From NCBI RefSeq assembly GCF_004364975.1, contig NZ_SOBW01000007.1, positions 806,001-870,000 of the forward strand: a DNA stretch of 64,000 nt, given 5' to 3'. The stretch is from Gelidibacter sediminis. Its GTDB lineage: Bacteria > Bacteroidota > Bacteroidia > Flavobacteriales > Flavobacteriaceae. This document shows, in pieces, positions 34,617-43,679 of the stretch. Below the pieces are notes generated by a model. That model ran no database searches. It saw nothing but the letters and a program-made list of their open reading frames with translations, and was not told the DNA's origin. The position numbers and the translations under genes were made by a program. Within the stretch, counting starts at the first letter, position 1; the number at the start of each line of letters is the position of its first letter.

Positions 34617-35114
34617 ATGGGACTATTTTCATTTATTAAAAATGCGGGCGCCAAAGTATTTGGCGTAGGTAAAACCGATGCTGAAGAAAAGGCTGAAGCA
34701 CATGCAAAAGCTGCGGCAGACGAATTAAAAGCTGAAGAAGCAGGAGCTCGAAAACTAGAACAGACTATTAGAGATTTACAACTTAATGTAGAGAATTTAA
34801 AAGTGCAGGTAGACAATGATATGGCCACCGTTTCAGGTAAGGCACACGATCAATCTACTAAAGAAAAGGTCGTATTGGTTATTGGCAACACCAACGGTAT
34901 TGCCTCAGTCGATGATCAAATGACGGTTGACCATGTCGAACCAGAAGCGCGCTTTCATACCGTGGTTAAAGGTGACACGCTTGGTAAAATTGCAAAACAA
35001 TATTATGGCAACGCCATGAAATATCCATTAATATTTGATGCCAACAAACCAATGTTATCAGATCCTGATAAAATATATCCGGGACAAGTACTCCGTATTC
35101 CAAGTTTGGAATAA
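34617..35114 (+). CDS. kbp: BON-LysM protein, Kbp/YgaU-like potassium-binding protein
   Basis: A 165-residue cytoplasmic protein (no signal peptide). The start MGLFSFIKNAGAKVFG closely follows the Kbp/YgaU start. A BON domain (about 30-105; NLKVQVDNDMATVSGKA, VLVIGNTNGIASVDDQM) is followed by a LysM domain (about 115-163; HTVVKGDTLGKIAKQYYGN, then FDANKPMLSDPDKIYPGQVLRIP). In E. coli, Kbp binds K+ with high affinity and is needed at high external potassium. This protein has about 16 extra residues in a charged Ala/Glu/Lys helix between the start and the BON domain. It is transcribed alone and shares a terminator with the convergent tlpA-like gene. Confidence 0.88.
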   Translation: MGLFSFIKNAGAKVFGVGKTDAEEKAEAHAKAAADELKAEEAGARKLEQTIRDLQLNVENLKVQVDNDMATVSGKAHDQSTKEKVVLVIGNTNGIASVDDQMTVDHVEPEARFHTVVKGDTLGKIAKQYYGNAMKYPLIFDANKPMLSDPDKIYPGQVLRIPSLE

Positions 35115-35116
35115 GA

Positions 35117-35154
35117 GAAAAAAAAAGACTGTTTTAAAACAGCCTCTTTTTTTT
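35117..35154. terminator. bidirectional terminator
   Basis: An A-run, the self-complementary CTGTTTTAAAACAG centre (35129-35142) and a long T-run lie between the convergent kbp and thioredoxin-like genes. Confidence 0.7.
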
Positions 35155-36475
35155 ATAGGGTTTTTAAAACCGTTTTCAATTCTTCCAAAGAATGTGGTTT
35201 TGCTACAATCTTTTTATCCTTATCCAATACAAAATAGGTTGGCGTTAACTCAATGCCATACACACCTGTAATAGGATTGTTCCATTTCTCCAACCCTAAT
35301 ACATGAATGAAATTTGGATAATTGGCAATTTCTTTTTTCCAATTGGCTTCATTGTCTTCCAAACCATAGGCCACAACTTGCACTTTATTGTTAGTCATAG
35401 TGGTAACAAAATCTCTCACCTGAGGTAGTTCTGACAAACAATGTGAACATTCACTACTCCAAAAAATCAATACATAATGTTCAGCCTTGCTCAATCCATG
35501 AAGGGATGTGTTTACCTTCTTGCCCTTTTGGTCTAAGGTAATAGGAAAATCTTTAGCAACAGTTCCTATGGCCGTATTCTTAAAGACAACCAATTGCGCC
35601 GCAAGCATATCGTTTTTTTCATTGTTCGCAAGCTCTAATAAATAAGTGTCCGTAATGTAATTGGCAACGTTAGATTCCTCTAGTTTTACCATATTATTCC
35701 ACACCGCTTGCAACAAAACCATTTTGATCTCTGAGTTATCGGCTCCAATATAATTGACCAGACCATCAATTTGTTGCTTGTAAAATTCTTCGGTCGGATT
35801 GGCGGACATTCCGAAAACATAGGCCATTACCCTATCGGACAAAAACTCCGAACTCTGCAGCAACGGATTACTGAAATCAACATGCTTTAAGTATGTGTTT
35901 TTCAAATTTGTGGAATAAGTTGCCACATCTTCGTAGGATACCGGTATGTAGGGCTTATTGGCGGCTATAAAGACAGATACCATGGTGTTTTTTGAGGCTA
36001 GCTCAAAAGCGTCTTGTGTCTCTTGTAAGGTTTTAAATATATCTCTAAATGCCGCTTCATCGTCACTATCTTGACTGTAAAAGTTGCTGATTGCACGGTT
36101 TATCATTTCAATGCTGTTAGTGTAAGACGCCCACAATTTATTCTCGTTAGATTCTTTAAACTCTAGGCCTTCTGTTAAGCTAAAATCTAAAATCACATCT
36201 TCTTTGCCGTTATAAATCAAATCAAAATTATGATCTTGTTGTGGTACACCATAAACTATTTTATAAATCCCGGTAGTGCTAGTGCTATCCAACTGAATTT
36301 TAAAACGGCCATTTTCATCCACTTTTGCACGGTCTATATAAACAGCTCCTGTTGGATTGGATTTATAAACAAAGGCATAAGTAAATTCATTGGCTGGCGA
36401 AAATGTGCCTTGTATGCTGTGCTGTGCCATTAAGAGTGATGGCATAAGTGCCAATGCTAACATTATTTTTTTCAT
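35153..36475 (-). CDS. TlpA-like thioredoxin-fold protein with signal peptide
   Basis: A 440-residue exported protein. A signal peptide (MKKIMLALALMPSLLMAQ) is followed by an N-terminal beta domain (about 20-110) as in DUF4369-type Bacteroidota thioredoxins, a helical middle part (about 115-300) and a C-terminal redoxin domain (about 305-440). The active site reads WSSECSHC, a CxxC pair with Ser-His instead of the usual Gly-Pro or Pro-Pro. Likely a periplasmic disulfide reductase. The gene lies 41 bases downstream of mfd on the same strand and may be read from its transcript. Confidence 0.85.
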   Translation of the reverse strand: MKKIMLALALMPSLLMAQHSIQGTFSPANEFTYAFVYKSNPTGAVYIDRAKVDENGRFKIQLDSTSTTGIYKIVYGVPQQDHNFDLIYNGKEDVILDFSLTEGLEFKESNENKLWASYTNSIEMINRAISNFYSQDSDDEAAFRDIFKTLQETQDAFELASKNTMVSVFIAANKPYIPVSYEDVATYSTNLKNTYLKHVDFSNPLLQSSEFLSDRVMAYVFGMSANPTEEFYKQQIDGLVNYIGADNSEIKMVLLQAVWNNMVKLEESNVANYITDTYLLELANNEKNDMLAAQLVVFKNTAIGTVAKDFPITLDQKGKKVNTSLHGLSKAEHYVLIFWSSECSHCLSELPQVRDFVTTMTNNKVQVVAYGLEDNEANWKKEIANYPNFIHVLGLEKWNNPITGVYGIELTPTYFVLDKDKKIVAKPHSLEELKTVLKTL

Positions 36476-36516
36476 GGGAACTCAGTATTATTTTAACTAT
36501 CAATGTGGTCCAATAA

Positions 36517-39500
36517 TCAAGCCACAATAGGTTGTAACACCGCCAAGGCTTGTTTTACGGTTTTTACCTGATCAAAAGTAAGTAATAAACGCAAACCTGT
36601 TCGGGTTTGTTTTTCTTTCATTTTAGCAATATTCGGACGGGTCTGAATATATTGCAATACACGGGTAAAGCCATTGCTTTGATAAAAAGCACTGTTTTGA
36701 TCATTGATAAAATAACCAATCATTTTGCCGTGTTTCATGATCACTTTTTCCAAACCGATTTTTGTGGCAATCCATTTAATGCGCACACTGTTCAACAAAT
36801 CAACCACTTGTTTTGGCATTTCTCCAAAACGGTCAATCAAGTCGTTCTCAAATTTTTGAAGTTCTTCCTCGGTTTTGATCTCGTTCAATTTGGTGTATAA
36901 ATTTAAGCGCTCCGTGATATTGTTTACATAATCATCCGGAAATAACAGTTCAAAATCGGTATCAATCGTGATGTCCTTTACGTATTCTTTTTCTACTTGA
37001 TCATCATGGTACAAATCTCTAAACTCATTTTCCTTCAATTCTTCAATGGCCTCATTTAAGATTTTCTGATACGTATCAAAACCAATATCGTTGATAAATC
37101 CGCTTTGCTCGCCTCCCAATAAATCGCCCGCACCTCTAATCTCCAAATCTTTCATGGCAATATTAAAACCACTGCCCAACTCTGTAAATTGTTCTAATGC
37201 GGTTATTCGTTTTCGGGCATCATCTGTCATGGCCGAATATTCTGGAGTGATGAAATAGCAAAATGCCTTCTTATTGCTCCGCCCTACACGACCCCGCATC
37301 TGATGCAGATCGCTCAATCCGAAATTGTTCGCGTTATTGATAAAAATGGTGTTGGCATTGGAGACGTCTAAGCCACTTTCCACAATGGTGGTGCTGACCA
37401 ACACATCAAATTCACTGTTCATAAAACCGAGCATTAACTGCTCCAGTTTTTTACCGTCCAATTGCCCATGGCCAATGCCAATTTTTGCATCAGGCACCAA
37501 ACGTTGAATCATGCCGGCTACTTCCTTGATGTTTTCTATCCGGTTATGGATAAAAAATACTTGGCCCCCACGCTGAATTTCATAGGTAATCGCATCTCGA
37601 ATAACTTCTTCACTAAACCTAATAACATGACTTTCTATAGGGTATCTGTTTGGTGGTGGTGTGGTAATGACGGACAAGTCGCGCGCGGCCATCAAACTAA
37701 ATTGCAAAGTTCTAGGAATAGGAGTGGCGGTTAAGGTCAACACATCAACATTATCTTTAAGTGTCTTTAGTTTTTCTTTAACGGCGACACCAAATTTTTG
37801 TTCTTCATCAACAATCAGCAAACCTAAATCTTTAAACTTTACATTTTTGTTGACCAATTGGTGGGTACCGATGATGATGTCTACATTACCACTTTCAAGT
37901 CGCTCCAAAGTATCGCGCTTCTCTTTAGCCGTTCTAAATCGGTTTAAATAATCGACAGTTACCGGAAAATCCTTTAGGCGCTCCGTAAATGTTCTAAAAT
38001 GTTGGTAGGCCAAAATGGTGGTGGGTACCAAAACTGCCACTTGTTTACCGTTATCAACAGCTTTAAACGCTGCTCTGATGGCGACTTCTGTTTTACCAAA
38101 TCCAACATCACCACAAACCAAACGGTCCATAGGACGCTCGCTTTCCATATCTTTCTTAATATCGGCGGTAGCAGTGCTTTGGTCAGGTGTATCTTCATAA
38201 ATGAAGGAGGCTTCCAACTCCAATTGCATCGTACTGTCTGGATGGTATTGGTAACCTTTTTCGAGCTTCCGCTTAGCATAGACCTGAATCAAATTAAAAG
38301 CAATCTCCTTAACCCTTGTTTTGGTTTTTTGTTTTAAAACCTTCCAAGCATTACTTCCAAGTTTATAGACCTTTGGTGGTTTTCCATCTTTACCGTTAAA
38401 TTTGGTGATTTTATGCAACGAGTGAATGCTCAAATACAGCACATCACGTTCGCCATAAATCAATTTTATGGCTTCTTGTTTTTTACCTTCAACATCAATT
38501 TTTTGAAGCCCACCAAAACGACCGATGCCGTGATCTATATGGGTTACATAATCGCCAATATCGAGTTTGGTAAGTTCTTGAAGCGTAATGGCTTGTTTTT
38601 TTGCATAACCATTTTTAAGATGAAATTTATGATAGCGTTCAAAAATTTGATGGTCTGTATAACAGACTATTTTATTAGCATGATCAACAAATCCTTGAAA
38701 CAAGGACAATACTATAGTTTTATAATGGACACCCTGTTCTAAAGCCCGATGGCGTTCTGTACTAGCATCTTCAAAAATATCATGAAAACGTTTGGCTTGC
38801 TGCTCGCTAACACAAGCAATATAATTGGTGTAACCTTTATCGTGAAACCTGTTTAAATCTTCAATCAATAAATCAAATTGCTTATTAAAAGAGGGCTGTG
38901 GCGCCGTATGAAATTCAATAGTTTGTGTGCCTAGTACCGTAACTGTACCGAATTCAACCAAGGTAAAATCGAGCAGTTGTCGCTTCAGTAAAGCAGAACT
39001 ACAAAATAATTCTTCTGGAGATGCATGCTTAATCTCAGAAGATAAAGTTTTAAAGGCTTCTTCAGCTTTCCCAAAAAAATCATCGATTCTTGAAAAAAGC
39101 AAATCGGCATTCTTAGTAAAAATGACGGTTTTGGCAGCGATATATTTTAGAAAACTCTCTCTGTTTTCGTTTAAAAACTTGTTTTCTACATTAGGGATAA
39201 CGTTGATTTTTTTAATTTTCTCAGTAGATAATTGCGTTTCAACATCAAAAGTCCGAATACTGTCCACCTCATCCCCAAAAAATTCAATACGGTAGGGTTC
39301 ATCATGCGAAAACGAAAAAACATCTACAATCCCACCACGCACTGAAAACTCGCCAGGCTCAGTCACAAAATCCACACGTTTAAACTGATATTCAAATAGC
39401 ACTTCGTTTACAAAATCGATGGAAAGTGTATCATTGACCGAAATTTTAAGGGTATTCCGTTCTAGCTCTTTCCTTGTCACCACTTTTTCAAAAAGAGCAT

Positions 39501-39876
39501 CTGGATAGGTAACAATAATCGCAGGTTTTTTTCGCGAATTAATTCGGTTTAAAACCTCTGCGCGTAAGAGCACGTTGGCATTGTCAGTTTCTTCAATTTG
39601 ATATGGGCGGCGGTAGCTCCCAGGATAAAACAGAACATCTTTATCATTAAGTAGTAATTCAAGATCATTAAGATAAAATGCTGCCTCCTCTTTATCATTA
39701 AAAACAAGCAAAAATGGCTGATCTGCGGTTTTAAAAACCTCTGTGATAACAAAGCTGAGTGACGACCCAACTAGACCTTTTAAATGTGTCTTACTTTGAC
39801 TTATGGCAATAGCAGCTTGCAGATTTTGTGTTTGCAAAGTCTGTGCATAAGATTGCGAGAGATGTGACTTACTCAA
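36517..39876 (-). CDS. mfd: transcription-repair coupling factor
   Basis: A 1119-residue DNA translocase that removes stalled RNA polymerase at lesions and recruits the UvrABC excision system. The UvrB-homology N-terminus (KTHLKGLVGSSLSFV, FYPGSYRRPYQIEETDNANVLLRAEVLNRI), the RNA-polymerase interaction domain (IGDYVTHIDHGIGRFGGL), Walker A (CGDVGFGKTEVA), the DEEQ box (LIVDEEQKFGV), TATPIPRTL and the C-terminal TRCF domain are all present and in order. The start codon is TTG at 39876: the sequence MSKSHLSQ continues as expected for the family, no ATG occurs in the first part, and a promoter box sits just upstream. Confidence 0.96.
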   Translation of the reverse strand: MSKSHLSQSYAQTLQTQNLQAAIAISQSKTHLKGLVGSSLSFVITEVFKTADQPFLLVFNDKEEAAFYLNDLELLLNDKDVLFYPGSYRRPYQIEETDNANVLLRAEVLNRINSRKKPAIIVTYPDALFEKVVTRKELERNTLKISVNDTLSIDFVNEVLFEYQFKRVDFVTEPGEFSVRGGIVDVFSFSHDEPYRIEFFGDEVDSIRTFDVETQLSTEKIKKINVIPNVENKFLNENRESFLKYIAAKTVIFTKNADLLFSRIDDFFGKAEEAFKTLSSEIKHASPEELFCSSALLKRQLLDFTLVEFGTVTVLGTQTIEFHTAPQPSFNKQFDLLIEDLNRFHDKGYTNYIACVSEQQAKRFHDIFEDASTERHRALEQGVHYKTIVLSLFQGFVDHANKIVCYTDHQIFERYHKFHLKNGYAKKQAITLQELTKLDIGDYVTHIDHGIGRFGGLQKIDVEGKKQEAIKLIYGERDVLYLSIHSLHKITKFNGKDGKPPKVYKLGSNAWKVLKQKTKTRVKEIAFNLIQVYAKRKLEKGYQYHPDSTMQLELEASFIYEDTPDQSTATADIKKDMESERPMDRLVCGDVGFGKTEVAIRAAFKAVDNGKQVAVLVPTTILAYQHFRTFTERLKDFPVTVDYLNRFRTAKEKRDTLERLESGNVDIIIGTHQLVNKNVKFKDLGLLIVDEEQKFGVAVKEKLKTLKDNVDVLTLTATPIPRTLQFSLMAARDLSVITTPPPNRYPIESHVIRFSEEVIRDAITYEIQRGGQVFFIHNRIENIKEVAGMIQRLVPDAKIGIGHGQLDGKKLEQLMLGFMNSEFDVLVSTTIVESGLDVSNANTIFINNANNFGLSDLHQMRGRVGRSNKKAFCYFITPEYSAMTDDARKRITALEQFTELGSGFNIAMKDLEIRGAGDLLGGEQSGFINDIGFDTYQKILNEAIEELKENEFRDLYHDDQVEKEYVKDITIDTDFELLFPDDYVNNITERLNLYTKLNEIKTEEELQKFENDLIDRFGEMPKQVVDLLNSVRIKWIATKIGLEKVIMKHGKMIGYFINDQNSAFYQSNGFTRVLQYIQTRPNIAKMKEKQTRTGLRLLLTFDQVKTVKQALAVLQPIVA

Positions 39877-39892
39877 GAAAATTTATTTTGAA

Positions 39893-39900
39893 CAAAGATA
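39893..39900 (-). promoter_or_regulatory. -7 box for mfd
   Basis: On the minus strand TATCTTTG is a perfect TAnnTTTG box 17 bases before the TTG start, giving a leader of only about 10 bases and leaving no room for an upstream start. Confidence 0.6.
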
Positions 39901-40067
39901 AAGTTTAGATTTTAAATGGAAGTTATTGAAATTGTGAATTTCATCTTAAATATTCTCATTTTAATGTGGGTTTTAAAAATGATTCAACTGCCTTCCAACA
40001 ATTGTATCAGTGCAGGAAAATCAGCATTTTTCATACCAATTTATATTTCAATAATGAAAAAAATATG

Positions 40068-40075
40068 TAGTTTTG
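40068..40075 (+). promoter_or_regulatory. -7 box for the TerB-type gene
   Basis: TAGTTTTG is a perfect TAnnTTTG box, 37 bases before the start codon at 40112. Confidence 0.55.
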
Positions 40076-40111
40076 CACAAACCCAACTTTGGGTTAAAAA
40101 CAAGATAAGAT

Positions 40112-40543
40112 ATGTCAATTTCAGATTTATTTGATAGTGGATTTAAAAAGCGTAATGAAGATCATTTTGCTTCTATTGTTAGAGTAGCAATGGATGATGG
40201 TATAATTACTGACGATGAGAAAGCGTTCTTAGATCGTTTAGCACGCAATTTAGATATTGGTAAGGAAGATTATGAATTGATCTTAAAAGACTATCAATCT
40301 CACCCTATTAACCCACCTACGTCCTATGACCGCCGTTTAGAGCGCTTGTATGATTTGGCCCGTATGGTTCATGTTGATCATATACAAGGTGATAAAGAGG
40401 AAATATTATTGAAAAAAATTGCTATCGGTCTAGGTTTTAGAACTGATAACGTAAAATATGTTGTAGACAAAGCATTAACTTTAGTAGCCGACGGCGTTGA
40501 CATCGATACGTTTATTGACGAGATGAAAAACATGAATAGATAA
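40112..40543 (+). CDS. TerB-family protein
   Basis: A 143-residue all-helical cytoplasmic protein of the TerB/DjlA-N superfamily. The acidic metal-site pattern is visible in VAMDDGIITDDEKAFLDRLARNLDI and again in MVHVDHIQGDKEEILLKKIAIGLGF. TerB domains are linked to tellurite and other stress responses and often serve as adaptors at membranes. The usual ter gene neighbours are absent, so tellurite resistance should not be assumed. It is monocistronic, with a promoter box and a strong terminator. Confidence 0.85.
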   Translation: MSISDLFDSGFKKRNEDHFASIVRVAMDDGIITDDEKAFLDRLARNLDIGKEDYELILKDYQSHPINPPTSYDRRLERLYDLARMVHVDHIQGDKEEILLKKIAIGLGFRTDNVKYVVDKALTLVADGVDIDTFIDEMKNMNR

Positions 40544-40590
40544 GAAGAATTAAGATTGTTTTTTGGATAAAATTCAATCAGCACTACATA

Positions 40591-40622
40591 AAAAAACCAG
40601 AGTTTATAGCTCTGGTTTTTTT
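40591..40622. terminator. bidirectional terminator
   Basis: AAAAAACCAGAG-TTTATAG-CTCTGGTTTTTT is a 12-base perfect stem between the convergent TerB-type and membrane-protein genes. Confidence 0.9.
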
Positions 40623-40647
40623 ATGGATTATATTTATGTTTGATGGT

Positions 40648-41085
40648 TTAGAACCACGTATTCCATGGAATTTTTGCCAATACACTGATCAATGCCAACG
40701 TATAGAAAATAGCCAACACCTTGAATTTTGGTGTGGAAGTTAATTTCTTTTTATGCTTAGAGTATCCAATTGTAATCAATACTACCGCAATAATCATCAT
40801 TAATGGATGTTCCACAATATTTGATCGTAACACAGAATTACCCATTACAGTTTTCATTCCCATGTCTGAAATCTGTGTAAAATAAGGACCTACAAAGAGC
40901 ACAATCAATCCTATAAGTAATTGAATGTGTGACACGATGAGTGTGAAAAGTGAGATTCTAAAATCTATAGGGTGAAATTCTTTTTTTCCGAAGAATTTAA
41001 ATAGCGCATTGAGAGCCGCAATAACAATCATGAAAAGGGTCAAGTAAGCCCAATAGGAATGCAGCATTTTTACAGTTTCGTACAT
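40648..41085 (-). CDS. small four-helix membrane protein (cytochrome-b-like annotation group)
   Basis: A 145-residue inner-membrane protein with four hydrophobic segments (about 10-28, 45-65, 92-108 and 122-137). Histidines lie in HSYWAY, SHIQLL and EHPLMM at helix ends, an arrangement that made related flavobacterial proteins be called cytochrome b-like; heme binding is unproven. The role is unknown. It is transcribed alone, with a promoter box at 41111-41118. Confidence 0.75.
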   Translation of the reverse strand: MYETVKMLHSYWAYLTLFMIVIAALNALFKFFGKKEFHPIDFRISLFTLIVSHIQLLIGLIVLFVGPYFTQISDMGMKTVMGNSVLRSNIVEHPLMMIIAVVLITIGYSKHKKKLTSTPKFKVLAIFYTLALISVLAKIPWNTWF

Positions 41086-41110
41086 AGTTATTTATTTGAA
41101 TGGTTATAGA

Positions 41111-41118
41111 CAAAAATA
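41111..41118 (-). promoter_or_regulatory. -7 box for the four-helix membrane protein
   Basis: On the minus strand TATTTTTG matches TAnnTTTG, 26 bases before the start codon. Confidence 0.55.
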
Positions 41119-41145
41119 GTGATTTTAAATCTTCATTTTGAAGCA

Positions 41146-43497
41146 TTATTCTGAAATTTCAATCCACCGCTTACTTTCGTTCCCGAACTCATCAACAACG
41201 GTAACGATATGCTTGCCTCGTTGAGGCTTCATGGCAAACTCATGAATGTCTTTCGTACTGCCTAAATAGCGTTCGTCCAAATACCAAAATATCAAGGTTT
41301 CAGGTTTGCTGTGTGCTACTTTTAATATTAAATCATTGGTTTGGCCATCAAAATCCTTTGGTAAAAAGATGGTGTTGATTTCCTTTGGATAGATGAATTC
41401 CATGGCAATAGCATTCTCTCCCATACAATCTTCGCGAAATGGCGGTAAAGCTTTATAAAATGGGTTTTGAGCCTTGTAATAGTATTCCATTAGCGGCGGT
41501 AACACAAACCATGATTTATGGACGATGTTCTCCAAGTCTTCACAGGAAGAATTGACTTGATACTGTTCTGATCTATCCAAATGCACCAAGACATGAAAAG
41601 GGCAAGGTGCTGTTTTTAATCCGGTACGCTGAACAAATTTCTCCTCTCTATCAACGCAGTTGGGAGACGCCCTGTAACCGGATTGCGTACAGATTTCTAC
41701 TTCTTGCATTTCATCAAAAGGTTTTGAAAACCACTCGCTGTTGGGCAATACATCAAACACCTCAAACAAGATTGGGGCCGCGGTTTGCACACCGACCAAT
41801 CCTGGTCGGCCTTCGCCATCTGCATTTCCTACCCAAACACCAACCACATAATCTTTGGTAGTGCCTATGGCCCAGGCATCGCGAAACCCGAAGCTGGTGC
41901 CCGTTTTCCAAGCGATTTGTTTGGAACTATCATAAAATTCCCAGTTTTCATTCCCTTCCGGCCGATTGACGTCTTTTAGACTTTCATAGGTCAGATAAAT
42001 AGACGCCGCATCGAACAAGGTTTTTTCTGAGGATTTTTGACCGAAATCAATCGTCTCATTATTTAGAAAGGTAGGCTCCGTAAACTCATTCGAAAAATAT
42101 TCGCTAGAAGTTTCATTAAAATGATTAAGCGTAGACGATAAAGCCGCGTAGCTTTTACATAAATCCCACAGATTACTTTCCGCTCCGCCAAGAATAAGCG
42201 ACAGCCCATAATGGTTGGCATTGTATTTCAAATCCTTCAACTTTAAAGCTTCCAAATAATGATGGAACCTGTCCAACCCAAATTCCTGAAGCATCCGCAC
42301 CGAAGGGACATTTAAAGAGCGTGATAAGGCCCGACTAGCGGACACCGCACCGTAGTACTGTTTGTCAAAATTCTCAGGATTGTAACTTCCAAACTGGGTC
42401 GGCACATCCGCCACCAAAGTGTTGGGCAAAATATCTCCTGCATCTAACATGGCAGCGTATAAAAAAGGTTTTAAAATACTGCCGGTACTCCGTGGTTTAT
42501 CAATAACATCTACATCCTTCTGATGGGCTTTGTCTGTTGGCGTGTTACCAACATAGGCCAAGACTTTACGTGTACGGACATCCAAAACCAACACAGCGGC
42601 ATTATAAATTTCGTTCTGTTTTAACGTTTGATAATGATTGGATACAATAATATTGACCTGCTCTTGGATTGGCTTTTTAATCGTGGTTTGTTCCGACTGG
42701 CCAGAATGGGTTTTGGTAACCTTTTGAAGTAAATGCGAGGCAATTTGTGGCAGCGGATAAGGTTTTTGAGGCAAGCCCTCAGCAATGGACAATTGATAAG
42801 TTAAGGAATCGATAATCTCTTGCTCCATTAATTTGTGCAATAACCGATTGCGCTTTTTAAACAACTGCTCCTGATTCTTCCCTGGATAAATCAAACTCGG
42901 CGCATTGGGCAACACTGCCAGTGTGGCGCTTTCAGCCCAAGACAATTGGGATGCATCTCTATTAAAGTACCGCCAAGATGCCGCGTCGAGGCCTACCACA
43001 TTACCACCGAAAGGCGCATTGCTGCTGTAATAGGACAAAATCTTTTCTTTGGATGCCCTAAATTCCAAGCGGGTGGCCAATACAATTTCCTTGATTTTTT
43101 CAAAATAGGTTCGGGATTGTCCTTTTCTTGATAATCGGATGACTTGTTGGGTAATAGTGCTTCCACCTCTTTTGACACCGCCTGAACTTAGATTTTCTTT
43201 TAAGGCTTTTACAATGGACACCGGATTAAATCCAGGGTGCTGATAAAAATAGGCATCTTCAAATTGAACAATACAGGTTTTGAATTTGTTCGGGACGGTA
43301 TCGTTTTGTGGGAATCGCCATTGACCGTCTTTGGCAATCATCGCGCCCAAAAGCTCATTTTTAGAACTTGTAATAACGGTTGACGTAGGATCTTTGAACA
43401 ATTGCCTTGGCAAACAGAAATAATACAGCAACAGCACCACAATAATTAGAGCTGATTTGAATTTGTGGCGTTTTATGTAGGTTAATATCTTGTTCAT
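41146..43497 (-). CDS. pbpC: penicillin-binding protein 1C (bifunctional)
   Basis: A 783-residue inner-membrane peptidoglycan synthase. A membrane anchor (about 15-32) precedes a glycosyltransferase-51 domain (QFEDAYFYQHPGFNPVSI, RGGSTITQQVIRLS) and a transpeptidase domain with the serine motif SILK (in GSILKPFLY), SLN in SRSLNVP and KTG (WKTGTSFGF). A C-terminal BiPBP_C domain marks the 1C class. In many bacteria pbpC is paired with an alpha-2-macroglobulin gene, as here (44256-49838), but a 758-base repeat-rich module lies between them. The ATG at 43497 is chosen; upstream frame extension would need a GTG inside a palindrome. Confidence 0.94.
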   Translation of the reverse strand: MNKILTYIKRHKFKSALIIVVLLLYYFCLPRQLFKDPTSTVITSSKNELLGAMIAKDGQWRFPQNDTVPNKFKTCIVQFEDAYFYQHPGFNPVSIVKALKENLSSGGVKRGGSTITQQVIRLSRKGQSRTYFEKIKEIVLATRLEFRASKEKILSYYSSNAPFGGNVVGLDAASWRYFNRDASQLSWAESATLAVLPNAPSLIYPGKNQEQLFKKRNRLLHKLMEQEIIDSLTYQLSIAEGLPQKPYPLPQIASHLLQKVTKTHSGQSEQTTIKKPIQEQVNIIVSNHYQTLKQNEIYNAAVLVLDVRTRKVLAYVGNTPTDKAHQKDVDVIDKPRSTGSILKPFLYAAMLDAGDILPNTLVADVPTQFGSYNPENFDKQYYGAVSASRALSRSLNVPSVRMLQEFGLDRFHHYLEALKLKDLKYNANHYGLSLILGGAESNLWDLCKSYAALSSTLNHFNETSSEYFSNEFTEPTFLNNETIDFGQKSSEKTLFDAASIYLTYESLKDVNRPEGNENWEFYDSSKQIAWKTGTSFGFRDAWAIGTTKDYVVGVWVGNADGEGRPGLVGVQTAAPILFEVFDVLPNSEWFSKPFDEMQEVEICTQSGYRASPNCVDREEKFVQRTGLKTAPCPFHVLVHLDRSEQYQVNSSCEDLENIVHKSWFVLPPLMEYYYKAQNPFYKALPPFREDCMGENAIAMEFIYPKEINTIFLPKDFDGQTNDLILKVAHSKPETLIFWYLDERYLGSTKDIHEFAMKPQRGKHIVTVVDEFGNESKRWIEISE

Positions 43498-43504
43498 GAG
43501 TAAA

Positions 43505-43535
43505 GACCTCACAGGTTTTTAAAACCTGTGAGGTC
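43505..43535. repeat. 31-base palindrome next to the pbpC start
   Basis: GACCTCACAGGTTTT-T-AAAACCTGTGAGGTC has perfect 15-base arms around one base. It ends eight bases upstream of the pbpC start codon. Palindromes of this text are, to my knowledge, a common dispersed repeat in flavobacterial spacers. Confidence 0.8.
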
Positions 43536-43567
43536 TGATTGTAATTTATATTTTATTATTCATACTG

Positions 43568-43648
43568 CAACCCTTCCGTCTTTAAGCCCTTCTCGGGGCT
43601 TAAAGCCACCTTCCCTTAGAAAGGGAAGGAATTTTTTGATGATGCTAT
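43568..43648. repeat. direct repeat copy A flanking the DUF559 gene
   Basis: This 81-base unit is about 90% identical to 44142-44221 (shared start CAACCCTTCCGTCTTTAAGC, shared end GAATTTTTTGATGNTGCTAT). It contains two perfect hairpins: CTTTAAGCCC-TTCTCG-GGGCTTAAAG (43580-43605) and CCTTCCCTT-AGA-AAGGGAAGG (43609-43629). Confidence 0.85.
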
Positions 43649-43679
43649 AAAATTTAATTTTCAATCACAATTTAAACTT

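Noticed and set aside
39916-40134. Open frame of 72 codons on the plus strand upstream of the TerB-type gene
   Set aside because: It overlaps the TerB promoter box and the TerB start, has no recognisable family, and its hydrophobic start looks like chance in AT-rich DNA.
40112-40543. TerB gene as part of a tellurite-resistance or phage-defence ter cluster
   Set aside because: No TerA/C/D/E/Z or associated genes are near, and the gene is monocistronic between a terminator and its own promoter.
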